Source of the DNA: JADLFV01 sp964471555
Lineage (GTDB): Bacteria > Planctomycetota > Phycisphaerae > Phycisphaerales > Phycisphaeraceae
Assembly: GCA_964471555.1 (NCBI GenBank)
Contig: CAYYGM010000004.1
Coordinates: 9,878 to 73,877 of the forward strand
DNA: 64,000 nucleotides
Direction: 5' to 3'
This document shows positions 16,405-24,738 of this stretch, in pieces; position 1 is the first letter of the stretch; every line of letters begins with the position of its first letter. Made by a program: the position numbers and the translations under genes. A model generated the notes under the pieces. The model saw nothing but the letters and a program-made list of their open reading frames with translations. It was not told where the DNA came from and did not search any database.

Positions 16405-16412
16405 TATTCTTT

Positions 16413-17051
16413 ATGCCCCGCACGCGCATCAAAATCTGTGGTGTTCGCAACGTCGAGACCGCCCTGGCGGCTGCGGCTGCCGGCGCTGATGCGATCGGGC
16501 TGGTGTTCGCAACGCAATCACCGCGGCGGATCACGGTGCAGGAAGCGACGCAGATCGCCGCCGCGTTGCCGGCCTGGGTAGAGCCGGTGGGGTTATTCGT
16601 CAATGAGCCGGTCGATCGCATCAAACGCATCGCGGCTGACGTGGGCCTGCGCACGGTGCAGCTTCACGGCGATGAATCGCAGGAGGCGGCCGCGGCTCTG
16701 CGCCCGCTGGCGGTGGTCAAGAAGCTGACGATCGGCCAGATCAACTGGTCGAACTGGATGCACGTCAACGCGGTGCTGTTCGATACGCCGGTAGCCAAGG
16801 GCGAAATGCCGGGCGGCACGGGGCGCACGTTCGACTGGTCGCAGCTCGATATGCCCGAGGACGCACCGCCGCTGATTCTGGCGGGGGGATTGAACCCGGA
16901 CAACGTCGCCGCTGCCATCGCGGCCGTGCATCCCTTCGGCGTCGATGTGTCCAGCGGCGTCGAGTCCGAAACCGCCGTCAAGAGCATCGAATTGATCGCA
17001 GCTTTCTGCGACGCGGTCCGCTGCGCCGATCAGCAGCAGCGCGGCGATTAA
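16413..17051 (+). CDS. trpF: Phosphoribosylanthranilate isomerase
   Basis: 212 residues from the ATG at 16413 (MPRTRIKICGVRN), the usual length. It catalyses the Amadori rearrangement in tryptophan synthesis. The general-base Cys is in KICGVRN; the general-acid Asp is in FGVDVSSGVES; LILAGGLNPDNV is the phosphate-binding strand. No other trp biosynthesis gene is adjacent. An in-frame TTG at 16398 lies within the repeat arm and was rejected. Confidence 0.95.
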   Translation: MPRTRIKICGVRNVETALAAAAAGADAIGLVFATQSPRRITVQEATQIAAALPAWVEPVGLFVNEPVDRIKRIAADVGLRTVQLHGDESQEAAAALRPLAVVKKLTIGQINWSNWMHVNAVLFDTPVAKGEMPGGTGRTFDWSQLDMPEDAPPLILAGGLNPDNVAAAIAAVHPFGVDVSSGVESETAVKSIELIAAFCDAVRCADQQQRGD

Positions 17052-17071
17052 ATCTTTGAGAGGGCCTTTCC

Positions 17072-18499
17072 ATGCAACAACACCCGTCGTTTTGCACGTT
17101 GTTTTTGTGGGTCTGTGGACTGTCCTTGTTATGGACGCTGCCCGGGCGGGCGGAGTATGCACCGCTGCGCTGGTACAAGGGCAACACGCACACGCACAGC
17201 TTCTGGTCGGATGGCAATCAGTTTCCGGAGATGGCGGTCGACTGGTACAAGAGCCACGGCTACCAGTTCCTGTGCCTGTCCGATCACAACCTGCTGAGCG
17301 AAGGTGAAAAATGGGTGACGCTCTCGGCCATGATGAAGCGGGTCAAGGATCCAAACGTTGACGTGGTGGGCATGTACCGCGCCCGTTTCGGCGATGACTG
17401 GGTGCAGACCCGCCAGTCGCAGCCGGACGCCGAGGGCAAGAGCGAGCTGGAGGTGCGCCTGCACACGCTGGCTGAGTTTCGCCCGATGTTCGAGGAGCCG
17501 GGCCAATTTCTGTTGATCCAGGCGGAGGAGATCACCGAATCATTCGAGAAGAAGCCGGTGCACACCAACGCGGTGAATCTGCGCAAGCCGATCGAACCGC
17601 AGGGCGGCGACTCCGTGCGTGACGTGATGCGACGCCAGTTGCTGGCCGTGCTGGCCCAGGAGCAGGAGATTCATCAGCCGATCCTGGCCCACATCAATCA
17701 CCCGAATTTCCGCTGGGGGTTGACGGCCGAAGATCTGGCCAACGTGCTGGAGGAGGAGTTTTTCGAGGTGTACAACGGCTCGCCCGGCTGCAACCACCTC
17801 GGCGACGATGATCACCCCGGCGACGAGCGCATCTGGGACATCGCCAACACGTTGCGCCTCGGTGAACTGAAAGCACCGCCGCTGTTCGGCCTGGGCACCG
17901 ATGACACGCATCACTATCACAGCCCCAACGGTGCAACGCCCGGCCGAGGTTGGATCATGGTGCGCGCCGCTGAACTGTCGCCCGAGGCCATCATCACCGC
18001 CATGCGCCGCGGCGATTTCTACGCATCCAGCGGTGTGATCCTGCGCGACATTCGCTATGACTCGGCCGAACGCCGCATCACCATCGAGATCGACCCCGCG
18101 CCCGGCGAAACCTACACCACCGTCTTCCGCGGCACCCGTGTCGGCTACGACGTTTCGCATCACCAGCGGATCGACGCCGACGGCAAACCCGTGGAAACCA
18201 CCTGCGACTACAGCGATGACGTCGGCGCTGTGCTTTCCACGCAGACCGGCGCCACCGTCAGCTATCAACTGGCCGGCGACGAACTGTACGTGCGTGCCAC
18301 CATCAGCAGCGACCGCGCCCCCGACAATCCCAGCAACGAAATTCAGGTCAAGCAGGCTGGGGCGGAGTTGATGCACCTGATGGGCGCTGAAGTCACTCGC
18401 TACGAAAGCCAGGTGAAACAGGCCTGGACGCAGCCGGTGGGTTGGCGCCGTCACGTGCAGGACATGGGCACGTCACGCTTGAGCGATCCGTTGGATTGA
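17072..18499 (+). CDS. Exported PHP-domain metallohydrolase (CehA/McbA-like)
   Basis: 475 residues. The N-terminus is a signal peptide: hydrophobic stretch FLWVCGLSLLWTLPGRAE (cleavage near residue 27). The PHP domain shows the first metal motif GNTHTHSFWSDG (H-x-H plus Asp), then LCLSDHNLL, AHINHPNF and the final GTDDTHHYHSPN, giving the expected metal ligands of a trinuclear phosphoesterase-type site. The C-terminal about 130 residues look like a beta-rich domain. ATG at 17072 follows a GAGAGGGCC site, 20 bases after trpF. The substrate is unknown; export suggests scavenging of an extracellular phosphoester or similar. Confidence 0.9.
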   Translation: MQQHPSFCTLFLWVCGLSLLWTLPGRAEYAPLRWYKGNTHTHSFWSDGNQFPEMAVDWYKSHGYQFLCLSDHNLLSEGEKWVTLSAMMKRVKDPNVDVVGMYRARFGDDWVQTRQSQPDAEGKSELEVRLHTLAEFRPMFEEPGQFLLIQAEEITESFEKKPVHTNAVNLRKPIEPQGGDSVRDVMRRQLLAVLAQEQEIHQPILAHINHPNFRWGLTAEDLANVLEEEFFEVYNGSPGCNHLGDDDHPGDERIWDIANTLRLGELKAPPLFGLGTDDTHHYHSPNGATPGRGWIMVRAAELSPEAIITAMRRGDFYASSGVILRDIRYDSAERRITIEIDPAPGETYTTVFRGTRVGYDVSHHQRIDADGKPVETTCDYSDDVGAVLSTQTGATVSYQLAGDELYVRATISSDRAPDNPSNEIQVKQAGAELMHLMGAEVTRYESQVKQAWTQPVGWRRHVQDMGTSRLSDPLD

Positions 18500-18584
18500 C
18501 CGTTATCCGCGGGCGAGGTTTCCTATGATGGGGCCATACTCATCGTATGCGTACATATTGAGGGGCGCCTGACACATTTGGATT

Positions 18585-18663
18585 CGCCACGAAGGCACGA
18601 GGGACACGAAGGGAAAACTCCATACTCATTGTTCTGTCTTCGTGTTCTTCGTGCCTTCGTGGC
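18585..18663. repeat. Palindromic repeat, CCACGAAGGCACGAAGG word family
   Basis: Left arm 18585-18613 iterates cacgaaggcacgaggg and acacgaaggg. Right arm 18637-18663 iterates the complement, cttcgtgttcttcgtg and ccttcgtggc. A short frame running through it is a by-product of the repeat. The flanking stretches (18500-18584, 18664-18802) show no gene. Confidence 0.88.
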
Positions 18664-18802
18664 TCATATTGCTTTCCGCTCCAGTGCAGGGCAATTTAAC
18701 CGTAGCGTCACGAAGCCCACGGACTGCATCTGTGGGAAGCTCAGCATGGAATCGTCTGGGTTTCTGTTGTGATATGGACGATACAGTTACAATAGGTCTG
18801 TT

Positions 18803-18920
18803 CTAAGCGGTCCTACGAAAGTTCGTAGCGGACATCTTCTGCCGTGGCCACTGTCTCAGCAGCTTCCATCGGAATCCATGGGGGATAGCAACCGCTACAG
18901 ACTTACACAAGACCGCTTAG
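18803..18920. other. 118-base structured element with 10-base terminal inverted repeats
   Basis: The ends are perfect inverted repeats: ctaagcggtc (18803-18812) and gaccgcttag (18911-18920). Inside, ctacga/tcgtag forms a tight hairpin (18813-18828) and gtagcgg (18825-18831) can instead pair with ccgctac (18892-18898). This could be a miniature transposable element remnant or a small folded RNA. No reading frame of note is inside. It ends 12 bases before the ArsR gene stop. Confidence 0.45.
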
Positions 18921-18932
18921 ATTGAAATGTGG

Positions 18933-19220
18933 TCACGCTGCCCCGTTCTGCATCAGCCAGCGCTGGGCCCGGCGAAGCGTGGCGGCATTGCGGCGATAGA
19001 CGCGCTGATGACCGACTGCACGATGCGTGACCAGACCCGACTCGCGCAGCACCTGCAGATGCTGGGACAGGGCTGGCATCGTCAGCTTCATGCCCGCCTG
19101 CAACTGACTCACGTTGGCTTCACCCTCGCCCAGGCTGCGCAGAATGCGCCGCCGCGCCGGGTGCGCCAACCCTCGAAACACATCCGCCCGATCCGCATCA
19201 CTCAAAATGGGTCTGCTCAT
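18933..19220 (-). CDS. ArsR/SmtB family transcriptional regulator
   Basis: 95 residues forming one winged helix-turn-helix domain: FRGLAHPARRRILRSLGEG (helix 1-2), ANVSQLQAGMKLTMPALSQH (HTH), LQVLRESGLVTHRAVGHQRV (recognition helix end and wing). There is no obvious metal-site CxC motif, so it may sense something other than a metal or belong to the autorepressor group that pairs with START-domain proteins; no partner gene is adjacent. An 11-bp perfect palindrome lies two bases upstream of the ATG at 19220, pointing to autoregulation. Confidence 0.92.
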   Translation of the reverse strand: MSRPILSDADRADVFRGLAHPARRRILRSLGEGEANVSQLQAGMKLTMPALSQHLQVLRESGLVTHRAVGHQRVYRRNAATLRRAQRWLMQNGAA

Positions 19221-19222
19221 AT

Positions 19223-19247
19223 GATCATATTTAAGTTAAATATGATC
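19223..19247. promoter_or_regulatory. Operator-like perfect palindrome upstream of the ArsR gene
   Basis: gatcatattta (19223-19233) and taaatatgatc (19237-19247) are perfect inverted repeats around a 3-base centre. This AT-rich 25-base dyad in GC-rich surroundings has the size and position of an ArsR-family operator next to its own gene start. Confidence 0.8.
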
Positions 19248-19568
19248 TTATGTCAAGTCCAAGTATGGGGCGAAGCACGGTGTGCGGTGTCTGGCGTATG
19301 GTGGCTGGTGTCCGATGTGCGGCGTACGGGGGAGCAGACAACGGGGGGACGGGGGTAGAGTACAGAGTGCGGAAGGCGGAGGTTGGAGGTCATACGCAAC
19401 GCACGCTGAACTTGCCTGTTTCTCCGCCGCTTGCCGCTTGGCGAAACTTCGCCGCGAGATCGGAGGGTATCGCGCAGCCGCAAGCGGCGGAGTGTGCAGA
19501 TTGAGAATGTGATCCGTATCAGTAGAGAGACAGGGGCGGATACGGACACTTCCGGGGGCGTCATTTTC
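19248..19568. other. Intergenic stretch without a supportable gene
   Basis: The first half is built of irregular GT-rich words (gtgtgcggtgtctggcg, tggtggctggtgtccga) reminiscent of the other iterated-word repeats but without a matching inverted arm. The second half carries gccgcttgccgcttgg and gcagccgcaagcggcgg, which are partly complementary. Short frames through it have no recognisable product. Confidence 0.5.
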
Positions 19569-19596
19569 TTGACGCGGGTCGGGGGTGAGGCATAAT
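19569..19596 (+). promoter_or_regulatory. Sigma70-type promoter for trpS
   Basis: TTGACG at 19569-19574 and CATAAT at 19591-19596 are 16 bases apart, both one mismatch from consensus. Transcription would begin near 19603, giving a leader of about 130 bases before trpS. Confidence 0.65.
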
Positions 19597-19605
19597 GGTG
19601 GCAGT

Positions 19606-19665
19606 ATGAGTTGTCTTGCGGGTCATCACACGTCTCTGGTCTGGCGCTGGCGCAGCGGCGCCTGA
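19606..19665 (+). CDS. Possible leader peptide with two Trp codons ahead of trpS
   Basis: A 19-codon frame, MSCLAGHHTSLVWRWRSGA then TGA, starts within a few bases of the predicted transcription start. It has Trp-Arg-Trp (tgg cgc tgg) near its end, inside a GC-rich segment that can form a ggcgc/gcgcc hairpin. Tandem Trp codons before a Trp-related gene recall attenuation leaders. There is no clear terminator with a T run after it and no Shine-Dalgarno, so it may be chance; tgg is common in GC-rich DNA. Confidence 0.25.
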   Translation: MSCLAGHHTSLVWRWRSGA

Positions 19666-19731
19666 ACCATCTGCCTGCCCAAAATCTGTATCCTGTGGAT
19701 TCGTTTACCCGCTAACGAAAGCGATCGGACT

Positions 19732-20706
19732 ATGAAACGTGTTCTTTCCGGCATCCAGCCCTCCGGCCAACTGCACGTCGGCAATTATGCCGGGGCTATC
19801 CGCCAGTTCGTTGAGATGCAGCGCGACCACGAGATGTTTGTCTTCGTGGCCAGCTATCACGCCCTGACTTCCATGCGCGACCCGGAGCAGTTGCGGGCTA
19901 ACATTCGCCAGGTGGTCATCGATTACATCGCCTTCGGGCTCGATCCGTCCCCCGGAAGAGTCAATATTTACCTGCAACATGATGTTCCTGAAGTCACCGA
20001 GCTGTCGTGGCTGCTGTCGTGCGTCTGTCCCAAGCACATGATGGACAAGGCGACCAGTTTCAAGGACAAGGTGGCCAAGGGTCTGCAGGCCAGCATCGGG
20101 CTGTATGTGTATCCGGTTCTGCAGGCGGCGGACATTCTCAGCGTGGATCCGGACCTGGTGCCGGTGGGCAGCGACCAGGTGCAGCACGTGGAGATCACGC
20201 GCGATCTGGCCATGAAGTTCAACCACTACTTCGGCGAAACGTTCAAGGTACCCGCGCACAAGCTGCGCGAGGAGGCGGGCACGCTGCCGGGGGTGGATGG
20301 ACAGAAGATGAGCAAGTCCTACGGCAACACCATCGATCCGTTCATGGCGGAGAAGCCGTTGCGCAAGCGGATCATGTCGATCGTGACCGATTCGACGCCG
20401 GTGGAAGATGCCAAGGATCCGGGCAAGTGCACGGTGTTTGCGATCTTTCGCGGGCTGGCGGGCGCGGGCGATCCGCGCACGGCAGCTTTGGAGCAGCGCT
20501 ACCGGGCCGGCGGCATGGGCTATGGCGAAGCCAAGAAGGCGCTGTTCGAGCTGATCATGGAGGAGTTCGGCTCAGCACGGCGCAAGCGCGTGGAGCTGAT
20601 GAACGATCCGGGCTACATCGATCAGGTGCTCAAGGACGGCGCTGCGGCGGCGCGGGCCAAGGCGCGGGAAGTGACGAACCGGGCGCGCAAGGCTTGCGGG
20701 CTGTAG
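19732..20706 (+). CDS. trpS: Tryptophanyl-tRNA synthetase
   Basis: 324 residues, the usual bacterial TrpRS length. Class I signatures: SGIQPSGQLHVGNYAGA contains the HIGH-equivalent HVGN, and GQKMSKSYGN is the KMSKS loop. DPDLVPVGSDQVQHVEITRD matches the conserved Trp-adenylate site region. The ATG at 19732 follows a leader that may carry a Trp-containing peptide. The enzyme charges tRNA-Trp in the cytoplasm. Confidence 0.98.
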   Translation: MKRVLSGIQPSGQLHVGNYAGAIRQFVEMQRDHEMFVFVASYHALTSMRDPEQLRANIRQVVIDYIAFGLDPSPGRVNIYLQHDVPEVTELSWLLSCVCPKHMMDKATSFKDKVAKGLQASIGLYVYPVLQAADILSVDPDLVPVGSDQVQHVEITRDLAMKFNHYFGETFKVPAHKLREEAGTLPGVDGQKMSKSYGNTIDPFMAEKPLRKRIMSIVTDSTPVEDAKDPGKCTVFAIFRGLAGAGDPRTAALEQRYRAGGMGYGEAKKALFELIMEEFGSARRKRVELMNDPGYIDQVLKDGAAAARAKAREVTNRARKACGL

Positions 20707-20710
20707 GAAA

Positions 20711-20801
20711 TGATGATTGCTTGATTTCTTGAATGCTTGAATGGGTTATATGCGCGCCGTGATCGCGCATGCTAAGCCCAGGCATTCAGGCAATCAAGCC
20801 T
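20711..20801. repeat. Imperfect palindromic repeat, TTGATTTCTTGAATGCTTGAATG words
   Basis: The left part (20711-20743) iterates gattgcttgatttcttg and aatgcttgaatggg. The right part (about 20778-20801) is ccaggcattcaggcaatcaa, its approximate complement. It separates convergent trpS and fliS and may serve as a bidirectional terminator. Confidence 0.7.
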
Positions 20802-20806
20802 TGTCC

Positions 20807-21259
20807 TCATGCCGACTTGGACCAGGTGCTGATGGCGGTCTGGCGGGCGCTGTCGGCCGGTTGGCTGGCGGCGGGGTCTTCCTGTTCGCTGAGCTTGGCG
20901 ATCAGCATCTGCCAGGTCTGCCGCTCGTAGTCCAGCAGCTTGACCGCTTCGTCGACGTCCTCGACGCGGCGGTTCATATTGGCGTCGACCAGTTTGCGGT
21001 AGATGAAGGTGTACAGGGCGGCCAGGCGGTCGCACAGTTGCGGATCGACATCGCGCTTGAGACTGCTGGAAAGCTCGAGCACGATCTTCTGGGCGCGGAC
21101 CAGATTGTTGTAGCTGGATTCGAGATCCTGTTTCTCCAGGGCCAGGCGGGCCTGACGGGCGAACTTCAGCGCCCCGTCGTACAGCATCAGCCGCAGCTCC
21201 AGGGGCGAGGCGGTCATGATCTGCGTCTTGAGATAGGGATTGACGGCTGCCTGTTTCAT
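20807..21259 (-). CDS. fliS: Flagellar secretion chaperone FliS
   Basis: 150 residues. FliS binds flagellin in the cytoplasm and prevents early polymerisation. The conserved start NPYLKTQIMTASPLELRLML (compare Y-x-x-x-x-V-x-T-A-S-P-x-x-L-I-x-M-L-Y-D-G) and YDGALKFARQA are typical; helices rich in Leu/Glu follow. The last about 25 residues (DPAASQPADSARQTAIS) are a disordered tail. It lies downstream of fliD on the same strand with a 167-base gap showing no gene, the usual fliD-fliS order. Confidence 0.95.
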   Translation of the reverse strand: MKQAAVNPYLKTQIMTASPLELRLMLYDGALKFARQARLALEKQDLESSYNNLVRAQKIVLELSSSLKRDVDPQLCDRLAALYTFIYRKLVDANMNRRVEDVDEAVKLLDYERQTWQMLIAKLSEQEDPAASQPADSARQTAISTWSKSA

Positions 21260-21426
21260 GATGACATTCGGACCCCTGTTGCACGCCCTCGCAATGACGG
21301 ACTACCTGCTCTATCGGCCAGTTGGGGGGGCGGTCGTGAGCAGGCGATGAGGGATGTTTGGCCAATGAGCGATAATGAATCGCCCGGCAGAGGCAGCGCG
21401 GCGGATCAACCCTGATCAATGCTCGT

Positions 21427-24400
21427 TCAACTGCTGCTGCTACTGGCCAGGCTGGAGAGGCTGGTCAGCGAACTGCTCTGGGTCTGGAGGGTGGCCAGGG
21501 CTGACTCCATGGCGGCGAACTGCGATTCAAGGCGAGAGCGTTTCTGGTCCAGCAGTTCGTTGAGCGTGTCGATGCGGGCGTTGTAGTTTTTCACTTGCTG
21601 GGCGAGCGAATCGAGCTTGGACTGCACGGGGCCGCTCTCGGTGTCGGTGAGGCGCTCCGCCAGGTCGAGCAGATATTGCCCGGGGCTCTGGGCGAGCAGC
21701 ACGTCCTCGCCATCGTCGTTTTCCTCAGTCAGTTCATAGGTGAACAGTGCCTTGACACCGTCGGGATCGTTAGCCAGGGCGGCCTGGAGTTTGGAAGAGT
21801 CGAGCTGGAGCAGGCCGTCGCTGCCGACGCTGATGCCGACCTGGATGAGGCTGGTGTAGTTGCCGGAGAGGTTGGTGCCGCGGCGGATGACGGCATTGAA
21901 AAGCTGCTGTTTGATCTGGGCCACGGTGGAATCGCCCAGCAGTAGGCCGCGCGATTCGGTTTCCGTGTCGTAGCTGTCGAGCTTATCGATATTGCTGATG
22001 ACCGTGTTGAAGTTGTCGACGAACTTCTGCACGGTGTTAGTGATGGACTCGGTGTCCTTGGCGATGGTGACGGTGACGGCCTGGCTGCTGGCGGTCTTGA
22101 GCGTGATATCGAGGCCGGGCAGCACGTCGTCGAGCGTGTTGGTGGAGCTGGTCAGTGCGATGGACTTTGCCGGATCGCCGCCGCCGAAGAAGACCACCGC
22201 ATCCTGGGCCTCAGTGAGGTTGATGGCATTGAAGCCGAGCCCGCCGTCGTCGAAGACGAATGCGCCGCGTGAGCCGGAGTTCTCACTGCTGAGGCTGAGG
22301 CGATAAGGATCGCCGGGCGAGCCGTCATTGATGATGGAGGCGACGACGCCGACGTTGGCGTCGTTGATGGCGGTGACCAGATCCTGAAGGGTGGTGACCT
22401 TGACAAGCGAGCCGCCGCCGATGACGCCGTCGCTGTTGGTGTCGGACTTTTCGATGCCCAGGTCTGCTGCGGCCGTGGAATCGGAGCCTTCGAGGGCTTC
22501 GACTTTGAAGGTGGCCGTGCCGGAGGTGTTGTCCTTGAGCTTGAGGCCGGTCTCGATGGCGTTGATGGAAGCGGTGACCGAGCCGCCGGTCTGGGTGGAG
22601 ATGGCGTCGATCAACTCCTGCACGGTGGTGACGCCGTCGAGGTCGATGTCGTGGGTAGCGCCGTCGCGGGTGGTGATGGTGAACTCAGCCTTGCCGGTGG
22701 TGTTGGCGATGCCGTCACCGTCGTTGAGGGTGGACAGGAGGGTGTCGGCTTCCAGGACGTTGGCAGTGATGGTGACGGTTTTCTCGAAGGTGCCGTCGAT
22801 GTTGGCGCCGAAGGTGTCCGCTTCACCGAGGATGCCAAGGCTGGCGGCGGTGGTGGAGCCGGAGTCTTCGACTTTCATCTTGCTGATGGGCGAGGTGTTG
22901 GTATCGGTCAGAAGGATGCCGTCGCCGTTTTCGTTGATGGAGGCGGTGATGTAGAGACCGCGGCTGTTGATCTCGTGGATCACGTCGCCGATGGTGGTCT
23001 CATCGCCCTGGGTCAGATCGACGGTGGCGGATCGGCCGGAGGAATCGGTGAGGATGAACTTGCCGCGGACGATGCCGAGGGCGTCGAAGCTGGTGGCCTC
23101 GGTGATATAGCGGAACTGTAGGCTGCCGGAGTCAACGGTGTTGGTGTCACTGAAGGTGCCGGCCAGACCGAGATCAGCCGCGGTGGTGCCACCGGAGTCG
23201 GTGATCACGATGTCGCCGCTGCCGGCAGTGTTGTCGGTCAGCAGCAGGCCGTTGCCGGTGTTGTTCAGCGTAGCGGTGACGCCGGCGCCGGCCGCGTTGA
23301 TGAGCTTGATCACGTCGTTGACCGAGGTGGCGCTGGCCAGGTCGATGTCGGTGTCGTTGCCATCACGGGTCTGGATGTTGATCACGCCGAGGCTGCCGAC
23401 GCCGGAGCCGCCGTTGAGGTTGCGCAGCAGCTTGCTGTTGATGCTGCCGGTGAGGCGTGTGCCGCCGATCTGGCCGTTGGCGTCGGTGTCGCTGCCGAGG
23501 ATGCCCAGGTCGGTGGCGGCATAGGAACTGTTGAGGGCGGTGACGGCAAAGGTTGCTCCGCCGCCGGTGGTGTCGGTCAGGACCAGTCCCAGTCCGTCGG
23601 CGCTGATGGCCGCGGTGATGACGCCGCCGGTCTCCTGCGCGATCTCATCGATGATGTCACCGAGGTTGGCGGCGTTGGCGATGGAAATGTCATAGTGGGA
23701 GCCGTCACTGGCGGTGATGCGGAAGTCGTTGAGGCTGCCGTGTTTACGGATGCCGGTGCCGTCGTTGAGGGTTGCCAGGACGGAAGAGCGGCCGACGGTG
23801 TTGATGGTGGTGCCGGTGATGGTGTCGGTGCCGGCGGAGTTGCCGAGCAGTCCGAGACTGGTGGCGGTGGCGGAGGTGCCGACGTTGGCGACGATGAGGT
23901 TGCCGGTGGTTTCGCCGGACAGATCCGTGATTTTAAGGTTGTCGCCGTCAACCTCAGCCAGCACGCGGATGCCGGTGGAATTGTTGATCTGGTCGAGCAC
24001 GTCAGTGACGGTGACGGCTCGTGACAGGTCGATCAGTGCTGAAGCGCCGGAACGGTCGGTGATGCGGATGTAGCCGCGGCGAACACCGGAGCCGCCGTTA
24101 AGCGAATCGAGCGTGGTGTCGCGGTCGAGTCGCGCTTCACCGCGCTCGAAGGTGAGCGTGCCGCCGGGCAGTGGTGTGCTGTCCATATCGCCGAAGCCGC
24201 GGGTGACGGTCTGCTGTGAGCTGACCAGGCGGCTGACCAGGAAGCTGTAGGTTCCAGGCGAAGCGGAGGAACTGCTGGAGGCGGTGAGGATTTCCTCGTT
24301 GCTGCTGGAGGCGTTGGTAGCGTTGAAGCTGGCCGGCTTGACCAGGCTCTGGATGGAAGTCTTGAGCCCGAGCAGTTGGGCGTTGATGTTCTGAAAGGCA

Positions 24401-24537
24401 GCCTGCTGCGATTGCAGGACGCTGACTCGACTCTGGAGGATGGTGACCGGCTTGGAATCCAGCGCAATGAGCTGGTCGATCAGGTTGGCGGTGTCGATGC
24501 CGCTGATCAGTCCGGTGCCGGTGGTAATGGTGCCCAT
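21427..24537 (-). CDS. fliD: Flagellar hook-associated protein 2 (filament cap), greatly enlarged
   Basis: 1036 residues from the ATG at 24537 (MGTITTGTGLISGID), roughly twice the common FliD length of 400-500. The FliD N-terminal domain covers about residues 1-110 (LISGIDTANLIDQLIALDSK). The C-terminal domain is recognisable from about residue 780 (VQKFVDNFNTVISNI, GLLLGDSTVAQIKQQL, YNARIDTLNELLDQKRSRLE). Between them, about residues 130-700 consist of at least five divergent tandem units of about 110 residues, each with a flagellin hook IN-like pattern: a D-x-x-x-x-x-I-D-L strand, a helix such as TVQELIDAISTQTGG, then V-x-A-x-I and GLxLxD. These would form extra surface domains on the filament cap. 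The protein ends in a serine run. Confidence 0.93.
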   Translation of the reverse strand: MGTITTGTGLISGIDTANLIDQLIALDSKPVTILQSRVSVLQSQQAAFQNINAQLLGLKTSIQSLVKPASFNATNASSSNEEILTASSSSSASPGTYSFLVSRLVSSQQTVTRGFGDMDSTPLPGGTLTFERGEARLDRDTTLDSLNGGSGVRRGYIRITDRSGASALIDLSRAVTVTDVLDQINNSTGIRVLAEVDGDNLKITDLSGETTGNLIVANVGTSATATSLGLLGNSAGTDTITGTTINTVGRSSVLATLNDGTGIRKHGSLNDFRITASDGSHYDISIANAANLGDIIDEIAQETGGVITAAISADGLGLVLTDTTGGGATFAVTALNSSYAATDLGILGSDTDANGQIGGTRLTGSINSKLLRNLNGGSGVGSLGVINIQTRDGNDTDIDLASATSVNDVIKLINAAGAGVTATLNNTGNGLLLTDNTAGSGDIVITDSGGTTAADLGLAGTFSDTNTVDSGSLQFRYITEATSFDALGIVRGKFILTDSSGRSATVDLTQGDETTIGDVIHEINSRGLYITASINENGDGILLTDTNTSPISKMKVEDSGSTTAASLGILGEADTFGANIDGTFEKTVTITANVLEADTLLSTLNDGDGIANTTGKAEFTITTRDGATHDIDLDGVTTVQELIDAISTQTGGSVTASINAIETGLKLKDNTSGTATFKVEALEGSDSTAAADLGIEKSDTNSDGVIGGGSLVKVTTLQDLVTAINDANVGVVASIINDGSPGDPYRLSLSSENSGSRGAFVFDDGGLGFNAINLTEAQDAVVFFGGGDPAKSIALTSSTNTLDDVLPGLDITLKTASSQAVTVTIAKDTESITNTVQKFVDNFNTVISNIDKLDSYDTETESRGLLLGDSTVAQIKQQLFNAVIRRGTNLSGNYTSLIQVGISVGSDGLLQLDSSKLQAALANDPDGVKALFTYELTEENDDGEDVLLAQSPGQYLLDLAERLTDTESGPVQSKLDSLAQQVKNYNARIDTLNELLDQKRSRLESQFAAMESALATLQTQSSSLTSLSSLASSSSS

Positions 24538-24738
24538 AAGTGCACGCCTCCGACGAGCGCAGGGATCGCCCGTCAAAGAGTTATCGACCCATCCCCACGG
24601 CAGGCTTGAAGCAGCGTAGGGCGGGGCAGGTACAGGGCTGTTTTCAGGGGCGGATTGAAGGTGGGCAGATGGTATTTTATCGGGCTGTGCGAGCCGAGCG
24701 GCAGGGGTGAAAGACGGATGTGTCAAGATTGATAATTA

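Noticed and set aside
18578..18772. A 64-codon frame through the CCACGAAGG repeat
   Set aside because: It is created by the repeat itself, with no start signals or conserved motif.
24677..24690. CCCGATAA on the minus strand upstream of fliD, close to the sigma28 -10 GCCGATAA
   Set aside because: No TAAA -35 box lies at the required distance of about 15 bases.
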